From Pseudomonas sp. TH41 (GTDB taxonomy: Bacteria; Pseudomonadota; Gammaproteobacteria; Pseudomonadales; Pseudomonadaceae): a stretch of 64,000 nucleotides of DNA. A model generated the notes under the pieces. The model searched no databases and was not told where the DNA came from. It was given only the letters and a program-made list of their open reading frames with translations. This document shows positions 24,537 through 35,514 of the stretch, piece by piece; within the stretch, counting starts at the first letter, position 1; each line of letters opens with the position of its first letter. Both the position numbers and the translations under genes were made by a program. The stretch covers positions 1,322,001 to 1,386,000 of the forward strand of contig NZ_JAEKFH010000003.1 of the NCBI RefSeq assembly GCF_016650695.1, given 5' to 3'.

Positions 24537-24665
24537 TTCACCGAATAATTCTGCGCGCTTTTAGTGGACACACTAAAGCTGTAGCTTACAGAAAAAGGCA
24601 TTTTTGGTCTACCGCCAATGAGCCTTAAAGGCTGGGGAATGCGACAGGACGTCGCTTGACGGAGT

Positions 24666-24697
24666 AAAACCGGGCTCAAACGCTGCGTTTGAACCCG
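24666..24697 (-). terminator. dapB rho-independent terminator
   Basis: On the minus strand GGGTTCAAACGC AGC GTTTGAGCCC is followed by GGTTTT, beginning about 15 bases after the dapB stop. Confidence 0.8.
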
Positions 24698-24711
24698 ATT
24701 TCGGGCGCATA

Positions 24712-25527
<816 letters not shown>

Positions 25528-26652
25528 TTACAAATCGCCGAAGAAGCGCTTCACGCCTTCGAACCAACCAGTGGTTTTCGGCGAATGACTGTTGTCGTCC
25601 GCCAACGAGCTGCGGAACTCTTCCAGCAATTCACGCTGACGACGACCCAGATTGACCGGAGTTTCGACCGCCACACGGCACATCAGGTCACCGGCACCAC
25701 CGCCACGCACTGGCGCAACGCCTTTGCCGCGGACACGGAACTGCTTGCCGGTCTGCGTCCCTTCCGGGATTTTCAACTTGACGCGACCATCAAGGGTCGG
25801 GATTTCCAGCTCGCCACCCAATGCAGCATCTACAAAACTGATGGGCACTTCGCAGAACAGGTGCTTGCCATCGCGCTGGAAGATCGCGTGCTCGCGCACA
25901 TTGATCACCACGTACAAGTCGCCAGTCGGGCCGCCCTGCGCACCCGCCTCGCCTTCGCCAGACAGGCGAATGCGATCGCCGGTGTCGACACCGGCCGGCA
26001 CTTTTACCGACAGGGTTTTGTATTCTTCGACACGCCCTTCGCCATTGCAGGAGTTGCACGGATCGGAAATGATTTTGCCTTGCCCATGGCAACGCGGACA
26101 GGTTTGCTGCACCGAGAAAAAGCCTTGCTGCATGCGGACCTGACCGATACCGCCGCAAGTCGGGCAGGTGATCGGCGAAGAGCCTTTCTTGGCACCCGAG
26201 CCATCGCACGGCTTGCAGTTGACCAGTGTCGGAACACGGATATTCACGGTCGTGCCGCGCACCGCTTCTTCCAGATTCAGCTCCAGGGTGTAACGCAGGT
26301 CGCTGCCGCGCTGCGCGCCGCCACGGGAACCGCCGCGACCACCACCAAAGAAGTCACTGAAGACATCACCAAAAATGTCGGAGAAGTTCTGACCACCAAA
26401 CCCGGCACCGCCGCCACCCATGCTTGGGTCGACACCGGCATGACCATACTGGTCGTAGGCCGCGCGCTTGCTGGAGTCGGACAGCACTTCGTAGGCTTCA
26501 TTAGCCTCTTTGAACATATCTTCCGACGCTTTGTCGTCGGGATTACGGTCCGGGTGGTGCTTCATCGCCAGGCGACGGTAGGCCTTTTTCAGGTCTGCTT
26601 CGCTTGAGCCACGCTCAACACCCAATACTTCGTAATAGTCACGCTTTGCCAT
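25528..26652 (-). CDS. dnaJ: Chaperone protein DnaJ
   Basis: This 374-residue Hsp40 co-chaperone stimulates the DnaK ATPase. It has the J domain with HPD ([11 protein letters not shown]), a Gly/Phe-rich linker with GGGGAGFGG, and four zinc-finger repeats ([32 protein letters not shown]). The C-terminal substrate-binding domains follow. The frame is open to 26742, but [11 protein letters not shown] at 26652 is the invariant family start. Confidence 0.98.
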   Translation of the reverse strand: MAKRDYYEVLGVERGSSEADLKKAYRRLAMKHHPDRNPDDKASEDMFKEANEAYEVLSDSSKRAAYDQYGHAGVDPSMGGGGAGFGGQNFSDIFGDVFSDFFGGGRGGSRGGAQRGSDLRYTLELNLEEAVRGTTVNIRVPTLVNCKPCDGSGAKKGSSPITCPTCGGIGQVRMQQGFFSVQQTCPRCHGQGKIISDPCNSCNGEGRVEEYKTLSVKVPAGVDTGDRIRLSGEGEAGAQGGPTGDLYVVINVREHAIFQRDGKHLFCEVPISFVDAALGGELEIPTLDGRVKLKIPEGTQTGKQFRVRGKGVAPVRGGGAGDLMCRVAVETPVNLGRRQRELLEEFRSSLADDNSHSPKTTGWFEGVKRFFGDL

Positions 26653-26875
26653 AAGTCTTTGCACTCTTAAGGACGTTCGGCAAACCTCTCCTGAGCCTCG
26701 CCAAACTCGTTGAGCCCCAATACAGGCCCGGACCCAACTCACGTCAATTCAACGATCCTGGTCTTTGATTCGATGCGGTACTTTCGGCTCGAAAAGCAGG
26801 AGCATTCCCGGCCATACCTTCAGCACCCGAACGCTGTCGCATGCTGTAAAAATTCACTAACTCCAGACACGCCAA

Positions 26876-26895
26876 CGCGGGAGCAAGCTCCCGCG
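26876..26895. repeat. Short palindrome between dnaK and dnaJ
   Basis: CGCGGGAGCAAGCTCCCGCG, two 9-base arms around AA, lies in the 297-base gap between dnaK and dnaJ. It resembles a single REP unit. The rest of the gap shows no gene and no recognisable sigma-32 promoter. Confidence 0.7.
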
Positions 26896-26949
26896 CGGCG
26901 ACATCCTACCAGTCACCGCCTTAAGGCAGTCAACCGGGCGACCAACAAC

Positions 26950-28866
26950 TTACTTGTGGTCTTTGACTTCTTCGAACTCAGCATCGACAACGTCGTCTGC
27001 TTTTTCAGCTTTTTCGTCGTGCGGTGCTGCGCCTTCAGCTGGCTGAGCCTGTTCGGCATACATCTTCTGCGCCACTGGAGCGGAGACTTTCGACAGCTCT
27101 TCAACCTTGGCTTCGATTGCAGCCTTGTCGTCGCCTTTAACAGCGGCTTCCAACGCAACCACAGCCGCTTCGATTGCAGCCTTCTCTTCAGCAGTCACTT
27201 TATCGCCAGCGTCAGCGACCATTTTGCGAGTCGAGTGAACCAGCGCATCGCCCTGGTTACGAGCCGTTGCCAGCTCTTCGAACTTGCGGTCTTCGTCGGC
27301 GTTGGTTTCAGCATCGCGAATCATCTGCTGAATCTCTTCCTCGGACAGACCGGAGTTAGCCTTGATCACGATCGACTGAGTCTTGCCGGTGGCCTTGTCT
27401 TTGGCGCCTACGTGCAAGATGCCGTTGGCGTCGATGTCGAAGGTCACTTCAATTTGTGGCACACCGCGTGGAGCTGGCGGAATCTCGGCCAGGTCGAACT
27501 TGCCCAGGGACTTGTTCTGGGCAGCTTGCTTACGCTCGCCTTGCAGCACGTGAATGGTCACAGCGCCCTGGTTGTCGTCGGCCGTCGAGAACACTTGCGA
27601 TTTCTTGGTAGGAATCGTGGTGTTTTTCTCGATCAGCGCGGTCATCACGCCACCCATGGTTTCGATACCCAAGGTCAGCGGGCTGACGTCGAGCAGCAGA
27701 ACGTCTTTCACATCACCGGCCAATACTGCGCCCTGGATGGCAGCACCCATGGCAACGGCTTCGTCCGGGTTCACATCTTTACGCGCTTCTTTACCGAAGA
27801 ATTCGGTCACCAGCTTCTGAACCAGTGGCATACGGGTCTGACCGCCGACCAGGATCACGTCGTTGATGGCGCCAATGTCGATGCCGGAGTCTTTCAGAGC
27901 GATGCGGCAAGGTTCGATGGTGCGTTGAACCAGGTCTTCTACCAGCGCTTCGAGCTTGGCGCGGGAGATTTTCACGTTCAAGTGCTTAGGACCGGTGGCG
28001 TCTGCAGTGATGTACGGCAGGTTCACGTCGGTCGACAGAGCAGAGGACAGCTCGATCTTGGCTTTTTCAGCGGCTTCTTTCAGGCGCTGCATGGCCAGCG
28101 GGTCACCTTTAAGGTTCATGCCGCTTTCTTTCTTGAATTCGTCAACGAGGTAGTCGATCAGACGAATGTCAAAGTCTTCACCGCCCAGGAACGTGTCACC
28201 GTTGGTGGCCAATACTTCGAACTGATGCTCGCCATCGACTTCAGCAATTTCGATCACGGAAACGTCGAAAGTACCGCCGCCCAAGTCGTAAACGATCACG
28301 GTGTGATCGCCTTTCGCCTTGTCCATACCGTAAGCCAGAGCGGCTGCGGTTGGCTCGTTGATGATACGTTTTACGTCCAGACCCGCGATACGGCCGGCGT
28401 CTTTGGTCGCCTGACGCTGGCTGTCGTTGAAGTAAGCCGGAACGGTGATGACCGCTTCGGTCACTGGTTCGCCGAGGTAGTCTTCGGCGGTTTTCTTCAT
28501 TTTCTTCAGAATTTCAGCCGAGATTTGTGGCGGCGACATTTTCTGGCCGTTCACTTCAACCCAAGCGTCGCCATTGTCAGCTTTGGCGATTTTGTAAGGC
28601 ACCATCTTGATGTCTTTCTGAACGACTTCTTCGTCGAACTTACGACCGATCAGACGCTTCACCGCGTACAGGGTGTTGTGCGGATTGGTCACAGCCTGAC
28701 GCTTGGCCGACTGACCCACGAGGATCTCGCCATCGTTGGCATACGCGATGATCGACGGCGTAGTACGCGCGCCTTCAGCGTTTTCAATAACTTTGGCTAC
28801 GCCGTTTTCAAGCACGGAGACGCAGGAGTTGGTAGTCCCCAGGTCGATACCGATAATTTTGCCCAT
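26950..28866 (-). CDS. dnaK: Chaperone protein DnaK (Hsp70)
   Basis: This 638-residue ATP-dependent chaperone has an N-terminal nucleotide-binding domain ([32 protein letters not shown]), a substrate-binding domain from about 390, and an acidic tail ending EFEEVKDHK. The start is ATG 28866 ([12 protein letters not shown]); the frame runs two codons further. A sigma-32 promoter overlaps the grpE stop upstream. A 740-codon frame on the opposite strand is a shadow. Confidence 0.98.
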   Translation of the reverse strand: MGKIIGIDLGTTNSCVSVLENGVAKVIENAEGARTTPSIIAYANDGEILVGQSAKRQAVTNPHNTLYAVKRLIGRKFDEEVVQKDIKMVPYKIAKADNGDAWVEVNGQKMSPPQISAEILKKMKKTAEDYLGEPVTEAVITVPAYFNDSQRQATKDAGRIAGLDVKRIINEPTAAALAYGMDKAKGDHTVIVYDLGGGTFDVSVIEIAEVDGEHQFEVLATNGDTFLGGEDFDIRLIDYLVDEFKKESGMNLKGDPLAMQRLKEAAEKAKIELSSALSTDVNLPYITADATGPKHLNVKISRAKLEALVEDLVQRTIEPCRIALKDSGIDIGAINDVILVGGQTRMPLVQKLVTEFFGKEARKDVNPDEAVAMGAAIQGAVLAGDVKDVLLLDVSPLTLGIETMGGVMTALIEKNTTIPTKKSQVFSTADDNQGAVTIHVLQGERKQAAQNKSLGKFDLAEIPPAPRGVPQIEVTFDIDANGILHVGAKDKATGKTQSIVIKANSGLSEEEIQQMIRDAETNADEDRKFEELATARNQGDALVHSTRKMVADAGDKVTAEEKAAIEAAVVALEAAVKGDDKAAIEAKVEELSKVSAPVAQKMYAEQAQPAEGAAPHDEKAEKADDVVDAEFEEVKDHK

Positions 28867-28947
28867 GTTCACTCTCCCGAAACTTTGGATTTGGTTGCCG
28901 CAGCAGTGGTGGCTAACTGCGGTAGCACTTAAACGCTTGACTTCTAA

Positions 28948-28973
28948 ATGGGGGCCTTGCGGCTAATTTCAAG
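28948..28973 (-). promoter_or_regulatory. Sigma-32 (heat-shock) promoter of dnaK
   Basis: On the minus strand CTTGAAA (28973-28967) and CCCCAT (28953-28948) are separated by 13 bases, an excellent RpoH consensus. The -35 element contains the grpE TGA stop codon. It would give dnaK its own heat-inducible transcript in addition to read-through from grpE. Confidence 0.8.
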
Positions 28974-29535
28974 CCTGCTCGTCAATCGAAGGCGAAACTG
29001 GCGCAGGCGCCTTGCTGACCACGACCATGGCCGGGCGCAGCAGGCGACCATTGAGCTGATAGCCCTTCTGGAACACCTTGAGCACGCTGTTCGGCTCGAC
29101 GTCGGCGCTTTCCTGCATGGCCATTGCCTGATGGTGAACGGCGTTGAACGGTTCGCCATGCGGGTCGATCGCTTCCAGCTGATAACGCTTCAGGGTGTCC
29201 TGGAACATTTTCAGGGTCAGCTCGATGCCTTCGCGCATTGGGCGAATGCTTTCGTCGTCCGGGCTGGACAACTCCAGGCCTCGCTCCAGGCTGTCGACGA
29301 TCGGCAGCAAGTCGCTGGCGAATTTTTCCAGCGCGAATTTGTGAGCCTTTTCGACATCCTGCTCGGCGCGACGGCGGACGTTCTGCAGATCGGCGGCTAC
29401 ACGCAAAGCCTGATCCTGTGCGCCTGCCAGTTGCTCTTCGAGCACTTGTACACGAGCCGCCAGGTCTTCACCCGAAGCCGCAGGGCCCTGGTTGGCGTCT
29501 TGATTTTGCGTATCCACTGTCTGTTCGTCAGCCAT
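28969..29535 (-). CDS. grpE: Nucleotide exchange factor GrpE
   Basis: This 188-residue protein releases ADP from DnaK. It has a long N-terminal coiled coil (about 25-95, with [21 protein letters not shown]) and the beta domain with [42 protein letters not shown] split across its end. A strong ribosome site (AAGGAG) precedes the ATG, and a sigma-32 promoter lies 54 to 81 bases upstream. Confidence 0.97.
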   Translation of the reverse strand: MADEQTVDTQNQDANQGPAASGEDLAARVQVLEEQLAGAQDQALRVAADLQNVRRRAEQDVEKAHKFALEKFASDLLPIVDSLERGLELSSPDDESIRPMREGIELTLKMFQDTLKRYQLEAIDPHGEPFNAVHHQAMAMQESADVEPNSVLKVFQKGYQLNGRLLRPAMVVVSKAPAPVSPSIDEQA

Positions 29536-29588
29536 AGATTTCTCCTTTCAATATCGTCCGCGATCTCAACTCGCGCTTCTGCCCAGCT

Positions 29589-29616
29589 ATATGGGGCCGC
29601 AAAAATGAGCTTCAAG
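29589..29616 (-). promoter_or_regulatory. Sigma-32 (heat-shock) promoter of grpE
   Basis: On the minus strand CTTGAAG (29616-29610), a 13-base spacer and CCCCATAT (29596-29589) match the RpoH consensus almost perfectly, with the same spacing as the dnaK promoter in this window. Confidence 0.85.
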
Positions 29617-29714
29617 GGGTGCTTGATGATTAACCCTACAAAAACAACTGTATTGTCATTCCATGCCGTACTAAGTATTTCGTCGGACCAAGCACATCGA
29701 GCTAAAGGAGGGCA

Positions 29715-29751
29715 TTGTCAGCCCGAAACAAAACACTGTATAAATAACCAG
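29715..29751 (+). promoter_or_regulatory. recN promoter with LexA-like box
   Basis: TTGTCA (29715-29720), an 18-base spacer and TATAAA (29739-29744) form a sigma-70 promoter 32 bases before the recN start. Overlapping the -10 is CTGTATAAATAACCAG (29736-29751), one base off the CTGT-N8-ACAG LexA consensus. recN is a known SOS gene, so LexA control is expected. Confidence 0.75.
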
Positions 29752-29775
29752 ACCTAAAGCCTGGGAGCGGCCTTT

Positions 29776-31449
29776 ATGCTGGTGCACCTGTCCGTACACA
29801 ACTACGCCATCGTTGAACATCTCGATCTCGAACTCGATCGCGGGATGAGCGTGATCACTGGGGAAACCGGCGCCGGCAAGTCGATCATGCTCGACGCCCT
29901 GGGCCTGACCCTGGGTGATCGCGCCGACAGCGGCGTGGTCCGCCCCGGCGCCGACAAGGCCGACATCCTGGCAACCTTCGACCTGATCGACATTCCGGAA
30001 GCCAGCGCATGGCTGGCCGAACGTGATCTGGAGAGCGACGGCCCCTGCATCCTGCGCCGGGTCATCACCGCAGAAGGGCGCTCGCGTGGCTATATCAACG
30101 GCACGCCCTGCCCGCTCGGCGATCTCAAGGCTCTGGGCGAATTGCTGATTGATATCCACAGCCAGCATGAGCACCAGTCCCTGCTCAAGACCGACACCCA
30201 CCGCCGCTTGCTCGACGAATACGCCGGCGCTACCGACCTTGCCCGCCAGGTTCAGTTGGCCGCCCAACGCTGGCGCCAGACCCGCCAGGAGCTGGAACGC
30301 CTCTCCAACTCCGGCGACGAGCAACGCGCTCGCCACCAGTTGCTCAGTTATCAACTGGAAGAGCTGGAAAACCTCGGCCTCGGCGAAAACGAGCTGGACC
30401 AACTAGAACAGGAACACAAGAACCTCACTAACGCCGAAACCCTGCTGGGCATCTGCCGGCAAGTGGTCGAACAATGCAGCGAAAGTGATTCCGGCAATGT
30501 CCTGAACGCCCTGACCGCCAGCCTCAACCGCTTGTCGAGCGTCAACAATTCGATCGGCGCTCTGGGTGAGGCCAGCAGCCTGTTGACCAGCGCGCAGATT
30601 CAGGTCGAAGAAGCCGTGGGCGAACTGAATCGCTTCCTTGATAACTTCGACGCCGACCCGGCACGCCTTCAGTACCTGGAAGAACGCCTTGACGCGATCT
30701 ACACCATGGCGCGCAAACACCGTATCCAGCCAACCGAAGTTGCCGAGATGCAGCAAAAACTGCTGGATGAAATCGAAACCCTGAACGCCAACGATGAATC
30801 CATCGAACGGCTGAGCGACGAACTGGCCGCTTATGCCCGCCACTACCAGGAGAAAGCCAGGGACCTGAGTGACTTGCGCCATCAAGCCTCGAACAGCCTG
30901 GCCAGTGCCGTGGAGCAAGAAATCCAGCGTTTGGGCATGCCCGGCGGGCGCTTCACCATCGAACTGCGCCCTAACAGCAGCGATGAACTGCTGCCTAATG
31001 GGCTGGAACAGGTAGAACTATTGGTGAGCGCCAACCCCGGCCAGCCGCTAAAAGCCCTGGCGAAGGTTGCATCGGGTGGCGAACTGTCGCGGATCAGCCT
31101 CGCCATTCAGGTCATCACCGCGCAGACCTCCCGCGTACCCACGCTGGTGTTCGACGAAGTGGACGTAGGCATCGGCGGCCCGACCGCCGAGATCGTCGGC
31201 CAATTGTTGCGCCGACTCGGTGAGCGCGGGCAGGTTCTGACGGTGACTCACCTGCCGCAAGTGGCGGCGCAGGGCCATCAGCATCTGTTCGTGCACAAAG
31301 TGCGCGGCGAGGATGCGACTCACACGGCGGTCTCCAAGTTGAGCAAGAACGATCGTGTCGAAGAGGTGGCGCGGATGCTGGGGGGCATCGACCTGACCAA
31401 AGAATCCCTGGCTCACGCGAAGAAAATGGTCATCACCGCAAAAATTTAA
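29776..31449 (+). CDS. recN: DNA repair protein RecN
   Basis: This 557-residue SMC-like ATPase acts in recombinational repair of double-strand breaks. Walker A GETGAGKSIMLDAL is near residue 31. A long central coiled coil follows (about 150-350), then the ABC signature VASGGELSRISLAIQ and Walker B LVFDEVDVGIGG. Its length matches the family. It is a single SOS-type gene, followed by a hairpin at 31465-31490. Confidence 0.97.
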   Translation: MLVHLSVHNYAIVEHLDLELDRGMSVITGETGAGKSIMLDALGLTLGDRADSGVVRPGADKADILATFDLIDIPEASAWLAERDLESDGPCILRRVITAEGRSRGYINGTPCPLGDLKALGELLIDIHSQHEHQSLLKTDTHRRLLDEYAGATDLARQVQLAAQRWRQTRQELERLSNSGDEQRARHQLLSYQLEELENLGLGENELDQLEQEHKNLTNAETLLGICRQVVEQCSESDSGNVLNALTASLNRLSSVNNSIGALGEASSLLTSAQIQVEEAVGELNRFLDNFDADPARLQYLEERLDAIYTMARKHRIQPTEVAEMQQKLLDEIETLNANDESIERLSDELAAYARHYQEKARDLSDLRHQASNSLASAVEQEIQRLGMPGGRFTIELRPNSSDELLPNGLEQVELLVSANPGQPLKALAKVASGGELSRISLAIQVITAQTSRVPTLVFDEVDVGIGGPTAEIVGQLLRRLGERGQVLTVTHLPQVAAQGHQHLFVHKVRGEDATHTAVSKLSKNDRVEEVARMLGGIDLTKESLAHAKKMVITAKI

Positions 31450-31464
31450 GAACGGCGGAAAGCA

Positions 31465-31490
31465 CGAAGGCGACCCTGGGGTCGCCTTCG
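31465..31490 (+). terminator. recN terminator hairpin
   Basis: CGAAGGCGACCC TG GGGTCGCCTTCG is a perfect 12-bp stem 15 bases after the recN stop. The following sequence has only a short T run, so it is a weak or rho-assisted terminator. It lies between convergent recN and fur and may serve both. Confidence 0.65.
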
Positions 31491-31524
31491 CTCGTTTCGC
31501 GAACCTTTAATTCGCGCGACATGC

Positions 31525-31929
31525 TTACTTTTTCTTGCGTACGTACAGCACCAAATTGTGATCAACCATCTCGAAGCCATACTTGTCGACGATGGCTTTC
31601 TGCAGCCGCTCGATTTCTTCGTCGAAGAATTCGATGACTTCACTGGTCTCGACGTTGACCATGTGGTCGTGATGCTTGCCGTCGTCCAGCTCGAAGACCG
31701 CATGGCCTCCGTCGAAGTTGTGCCGCACCACAAGGCCAGCTGCCTCGAACTGGGTCAGAACACGGTAAACCGTGGCCAGACCGACGTCCTCACCAGCCTC
31801 CATCAGCGCTTTGTAGACATCTTCGGCGCTCATGTGGCGTTGCTCGGCGGAATCGAGCATTTGCAGAATTTTGACCCGTGGAAGGGTCACTTTGAGGCCG
31901 GCTTTGCGTAGTTCGCTATTTTCAACCAT
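31525..31929 (-). CDS. fur: Ferric uptake regulator Fur
   Basis: This 134-residue iron-responsive repressor has an N-terminal winged helix (LKVTLPRVKILQML, VGLATVYRVLTQFEAAGLV) and a C-terminal dimer/metal domain with HAVFELDDGKHHDHMVN. I count no cysteine at all, so the structural CxxC zinc site of enteric Fur is absent; pseudomonad Fur is known to lack it. It is divergent from bamE (97-base gap), a conserved Pseudomonas arrangement. Confidence 0.97.
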   Translation of the reverse strand: MVENSELRKAGLKVTLPRVKILQMLDSAEQRHMSAEDVYKALMEAGEDVGLATVYRVLTQFEAAGLVVRHNFDGGHAVFELDDGKHHDHMVNVETSEVIEFFDEEIERLQKAIVDKYGFEMVDHNLVLYVRKKK

Positions 31930-32026
31930 GGTCAGCTTTCTCGCGATGCTGCTTCGCAGCTTCTCTTAATGCGGGTATGATCGGCGTTTACGTTGTCCCA
32001 GCCAAGATAGTGGAAGTCGCCCACCG

Positions 32027-32554
32027 ATGCAAAACACCAAGCTCTTGCTAACCAGTTTCACCTTTGTGGGACTGCTCGCACTCGCCGGTTGTTCATTCCC
32101 CGGGGTTTACAAAATCGACATCCAGCAGGGCAATGTCGTCACGCAGGACATGATAGACCAGTTACGCCCGGGAATGACCCGCAAGCAAGTACGGTTTATC
32201 ATGGGTAACCCTCTGCTGACCGACACGTTCCATGCCGATCGCTGGGATTACCTGTACAGCCTGCAACCAGGTGGCGGTGAACGCCAACAGGAACGCATGA
32301 GCGTTATCTTCAACGCAAATGACCAGCTTGTCAGCCTCTCTGGTGATTTCATGCCAGGCGTGAGCCGTGACGAAGCCATTCTCGGCAAGGACAACGGCAC
32401 GAAAGTCGCTGCACCAGCAGAAAACGTCGAGAAGCCGAAGCCGGAAAAACCGGTCAAGCCAGGTTCGTTGCTGGACCAGATCCAGAAGGACGTCGACGGT
32501 GTAGAAACCGTTCCGATCCCGAGTCCAGAACCTCTGGAAACCTCGCCGCAATAA
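32027..32554 (+). CDS. bamE: Outer membrane assembly lipoprotein BamE (OmlA/SmpA)
   Basis: This 175-residue lipoprotein of the BAM beta-barrel assembly machine has a signal peptide ending in the lipobox LAGC (cysteine at 22). The SmpA/OmlA domain includes [26 protein letters not shown] and [17 protein letters not shown]. The C-terminal lysine/proline-rich extension beyond residue 125 is typical of Pseudomonas. A bidirectional terminator follows. Confidence 0.96.
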   Translation: MQNTKLLLTSFTFVGLLALAGCSFPGVYKIDIQQGNVVTQDMIDQLRPGMTRKQVRFIMGNPLLTDTFHADRWDYLYSLQPGGGERQQERMSVIFNANDQLVSLSGDFMPGVSRDEAILGKDNGTKVAAPAENVEKPKPEKPVKPGSLLDQIQKDVDGVETVPIPSPEPLETSPQ

Positions 32555-32565
32555 TTTGCGACGCA

Positions 32566-32595
32566 ATAAAAAACCCGGCATGCCGGGCTTTTTAT
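32566..32595. terminator. Bidirectional terminator between bamE and rnfH
   Basis: CCCGGCATGCCGGG is flanked by AATAAAAAA on the left and TTTTTATT on the right, so it can end both the bamE transcript and the converging rnfH/ratA transcript. Confidence 0.85.
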
Positions 32596-32613
32596 TGCCT
32601 GACGTTTAGTTCG

Positions 32614-32928
32614 TTATTGATTTCGAGCCTTGGCCTCGGCAGCCTTGATGGCGCGCAACCGGCGAACTTCTTTCGGATCAGCCAGCAATGGCCGGTAAAT
32701 CTCGATGCGATCCCCCGCCTGAACCAGACGTTTGTCTGGATCAACGATCACTTTGCCGAAGATGCCTACCGGACAACCAGCCAGATCCAGCTCTGGAAAC
32801 TCCTCGGCCACTCCCGATTTGAGCAAAGCCGTCCGCACTGTCGTACCTGTAGGCACCGTCACACAGAGAAGCACCTGACGATCAACGGCGGCATACACCA
32901 CCTCAACCTCGATCACGACCTCAACCAT
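32614..32928 (-). CDS. rnfH: RnfH family ubiquitin-like protein
   Basis: This 104-residue RnfH/UPF0125 protein has a beta-grasp fold and no established biochemical role. It shows VEVVYA near the start, VPTGTTVRTALLKSG, VGIFGKVI and the characteristic GDRIEIYRPLLADPKEVRRLRA. ATG 32928 gives the family length and overlaps the end of ratA by 8 bases. The ratA-rnfH pair next to smpB is conserved in gamma-proteobacteria. Confidence 0.93.
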   Translation of the reverse strand: MVEVVIEVEVVYAAVDRQVLLCVTVPTGTTVRTALLKSGVAEEFPELDLAGCPVGIFGKVIVDPDKRLVQAGDRIEIYRPLLADPKEVRRLRAIKAAEAKARNQ

Positions 32929-33355
32929 GCATCTGCTTGGCGCGCTGGCAGAATGCATCGACCAGCGTATTAGCCGCCTGATTGAACAACGGCCCCAGGG
33001 TCGCGCGAACAATTGGCCCGGCGTAATCGAACGACAGGTCCAGACTGATCTTGCAGGCCTTATCGGTTAACGCCTTGAACACCCAGATGCCATGCAACTG
33101 AGTGAACGGGCCCTCCTCGAGATTCATCTCGATCGATTGCCCGGGCACCAAAATGTTACGCGTCACAAAGTGCTGACTGAGGCCACCCTTGGCCACACCC
33201 ACGCTGGCGCGCATGTGCTCGGGCGAGCTTTCCAGCACTTCGGCGGCAGAGCACCACGGTAGAAACTCCGGATAACGCGCCACGTCGTTGACCAGGTCAT
33301 ACAGCGCTTGTGCCGGGTACGGCAGCAAGGCCGAACGTTGAATATGTGTCGTCAT
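32921..33355 (-). CDS. ratA: RatA / Coq10-type SRPBCC protein
   Basis: This 144-residue START-like (polyketide cyclase/dehydrase) protein begins MTTHIQRSALLPYPAQALYDLV and contains ARYPEFLPWCSAAEV and FDYAGPIVRATLGPLF. The family is called RatA because the E. coli member blocks 70S association when overproduced. Relatives bind ubiquinone, and that role is equally possible here. The frame is open to 33385; ATG 33355 is the family start. Confidence 0.92.
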   Translation of the reverse strand: MTTHIQRSALLPYPAQALYDLVNDVARYPEFLPWCSAAEVLESSPEHMRASVGVAKGGLSQHFVTRNILVPGQSIEMNLEEGPFTQLHGIWVFKALTDKACKISLDLSFDYAGPIVRATLGPLFNQAANTLVDAFCQRAKQMHG

Positions 33356-33362
33356 GTCAGCG

Positions 33363-34766
33363 TCACTTCCACAGCTGGGCGGCAAACACTACGAGAATGC
33401 CGATGGGCGCCACATAGCGCATCAAAAACAAGGACAGGGTGAATAGCACCGGGTTACGGGTCGACAACTCGTCGCGCACCGCTTCACGGCCCATCACCCA
33501 GCCTGCAAACACCACGAAACACAAGCCACCGAGCGGCAACATGATCCGCGAAGTAAAGAAATCAATGACCCCAAAGAAGCCCAGACCACCGGCAGCGCCC
33601 CACTGGTAGAGATGGAACATCCCACCTTCGTTCACGAAAAATTTGGCTTCCTTCCAGATATTGAAGGAAAACACCGTGCCCAGACCGACAAACCAGCAGG
33701 TGAACGCCAGCCAGAAGGTCACCCAGGCGCGGCGGACATTCGTCCGTTCAACCAGGTAAGCCACCATCGGTTCGAGCAAGGAAATCGCTGAACTCCAGGC
33801 CGCAATCGCTACCAATACGAAGAACACTACGCCCATCAGCTGGCCGAACACTACGTTACCAAAGGCAAATGGCAGGCTGACAAACATCAGGCCTGGGCCT
33901 TCGCTCGGGTTCAGGCCGGCGGCGAACACAATCGGAAACAATGCCAGGCCGGCCACCAGGGAAACGAAGGTATCGAGCAACGCCACGCCAACGATGGTGC
34001 CGGAGATCGATGAATGCTTTGGCATGTAGGCGCCGTAGATCATGATCGAGCCGACCCCGACGCTCAGGGAGAAAAACGCGTGCCCCATCGCGGGCAGCAA
34101 ACCGTCGAGTACTTTTTCCGGGTGGAAGTCGAACATGAAATGCACGCCCTCCATGAAATGGCCGGTGGTCATGCTGTAGCCCAGCAGAACAATCACCATC
34201 ACAAACAGCAGAGGCATCATGATCCGCAAGCTGCGCTCCAGGCCGGCGACTACGCCCTTGGCAATCACGGCGGCGGACAGCAGCATAAATATTGTGTGCC
34301 AAAGTGTCAGGCGCCATGGATCGGCGATCACATTGCCGAAGTACGCGCCGACCTGATCGGCCGTCACACCCTGGAAGTCACCCCGCCCCATGTCGATGAT
34401 GTAATCCAGCGACCAGCCGCCGACCACACTATAGAAAGACAGAATCAGCAACGCCGTGATCATCCCGGCAAATGCGCCCCAGGACCACTTCGCCGAATGC
34501 CCAGCCTCCAGCGCCAGCACCTTCAAGGCGTTGGCCGGGCTCTGGCGGGCACGGCGGCCGATCAGGGTTTCCGCGAGCATGACGGGCACACCGATCAGCG
34601 CGATACAGACCAGGAACATCAGCACAAACGCGCCGCCGCCATAGACGCCGACCATGTACGGGAACTTCCATATGCTACCCAGCCCCACGGCCGAACCGGT
34701 CGCGGCGAGTATGAAGACCCAGCGGCTAGCCCAACTGCCGTGGACTGAAACCTTGTCTGTCGACAT
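33363..34766 (-). CDS. Sodium-dependent transporter (NSS/SNF family)
   Basis: This 467-residue inner-membrane symporter has about 12 hydrophobic helices. The first carries the sodium-site signature [18 protein letters not shown], typical of bacterial neurotransmitter:sodium symporters such as LeuT and YhdH relatives. The substrate is probably an amino acid or small amine but cannot be read from sequence. ATG 34766 ([16 protein letters not shown]) is chosen over an upstream extension to 34817. It lies between ratA and smpB, with a stop 8 bases from the ratA start. Confidence 0.92.
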   Translation of the reverse strand: MSTDKVSVHGSWASRWVFILAATGSAVGLGSIWKFPYMVGVYGGGAFVLMFLVCIALIGVPVMLAETLIGRRARQSPANALKVLALEAGHSAKWSWGAFAGMITALLILSFYSVVGGWSLDYIIDMGRGDFQGVTADQVGAYFGNVIADPWRLTLWHTIFMLLSAAVIAKGVVAGLERSLRIMMPLLFVMVIVLLGYSMTTGHFMEGVHFMFDFHPEKVLDGLLPAMGHAFFSLSVGVGSIMIYGAYMPKHSSISGTIVGVALLDTFVSLVAGLALFPIVFAAGLNPSEGPGLMFVSLPFAFGNVVFGQLMGVVFFVLVAIAAWSSAISLLEPMVAYLVERTNVRRAWVTFWLAFTCWFVGLGTVFSFNIWKEAKFFVNEGGMFHLYQWGAAGGLGFFGVIDFFTSRIMLPLGGLCFVVFAGWVMGREAVRDELSTRNPVLFTLSLFLMRYVAPIGILVVFAAQLWK

Positions 34767-34869
34767 CGTTAACACGCCCAAGCATTCAAAAAAGAGGCCG
34801 CATTGTCCGGGATTCAATCAACCTGCTCAAGCACGTAGCATCACCGTAGCCGACTCGCTTGCAACTCCC

Positions 34870-34875
34870 TATAAT
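34870..34875 (+). promoter_or_regulatory. -10 element immediately before smpB
   Basis: A perfect TATAAT ends only 9 bases before the smpB ATG. If it is used, transcription would begin about three bases before the start codon. No convincing -35 (best TAGCCG) and no ribosome-binding site are visible. Confidence 0.5.
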
Positions 34876-34884
34876 GCCGCCCCT

Positions 34885-35367
34885 ATGGCTAAACAGAAGA
34901 AACACCCAACAGGGACCATCGCGCAAAATAAAAAGGCGCGACACGATTACTTCATCGAACATCGGTTCGAGGCTGGTCTGGTCCTGGCCGGCTGGGAAGT
35001 AAAAAGTCTGCGGGCAAGCAAGCTACAACTGGTTGACAGTTATGTACTGCTCAAGGATGGCGAAGCCTGGCTGCTCGGCAGCCACATTACGCCCCTGATG
35101 ACCGCCAGCACCCACGTCATCGCTGACCCGACCCGCACCCGAAAGTTGCTGCTCAACCGGCGCGAGCTGGAAAAGCTGGCCGCTGCCGTGCAGCAAAAAG
35201 GTTACGCCTGCGTGTGCCTGTCCTGGTATTGGAGCAAGCACATGGTCAAGTGCGAGATCGCTCTGGGCAAGGGCAAGAAGGAATACGACAAGCGTGATAC
35301 CGAACGCGAACGTGACGCCGGTCGCGAATTGCAGCGTGCGGTTCGGAACAAGGGCAAGGAAGATTAA
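34885..35367 (+). CDS. smpB: SsrA-binding protein SmpB
   Basis: This 160-residue partner of tmRNA in trans-translation binds the tRNA-like domain of tmRNA and fits it into stalled ribosomes. It starts [24 protein letters not shown] and shows [27 protein letters not shown] and the basic C-terminal tail [17 protein letters not shown]. The frame is open far upstream, but ATG 34885 gives the exact family length. Its RNA partner ssrA is 12 kb downstream in the same window. Confidence 0.97.
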   Translation: MAKQKKHPTGTIAQNKKARHDYFIEHRFEAGLVLAGWEVKSLRASKLQLVDSYVLLKDGEAWLLGSHITPLMTASTHVIADPTRTRKLLLNRRELEKLAAAVQQKGYACVCLSWYWSKHMVKCEIALGKGKKEYDKRDTERERDAGRELQRAVRNKGKED

Positions 35368-35397
35368 TCTTTCGGCCTGAGTTTTGTGGCGCTAACG

Positions 35398-35500
35398 AAA
35401 AGATCGCAGCCTTCGGCAGCTCCTACGGATGTGTGTGTGCACCCGATAAAACGGGTTAAAACACGATCACTGTAGGAGCTGCCGCAGGCTGCGATCTTTT
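35398..35500. repeat. REP inverted pair (29-bp arms) after smpB
   Basis: Left arm 35398-35426 and right arm 35472-35500 are inverted copies of the 29-mer seen at 3200-3270; the left arm has one mismatch. It lies between convergent smpB and the lactate repressor gene and may act as a transcript end for both. Confidence 0.9.
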
Positions 35501-35514
35501 GCGTTTAAATGCGA

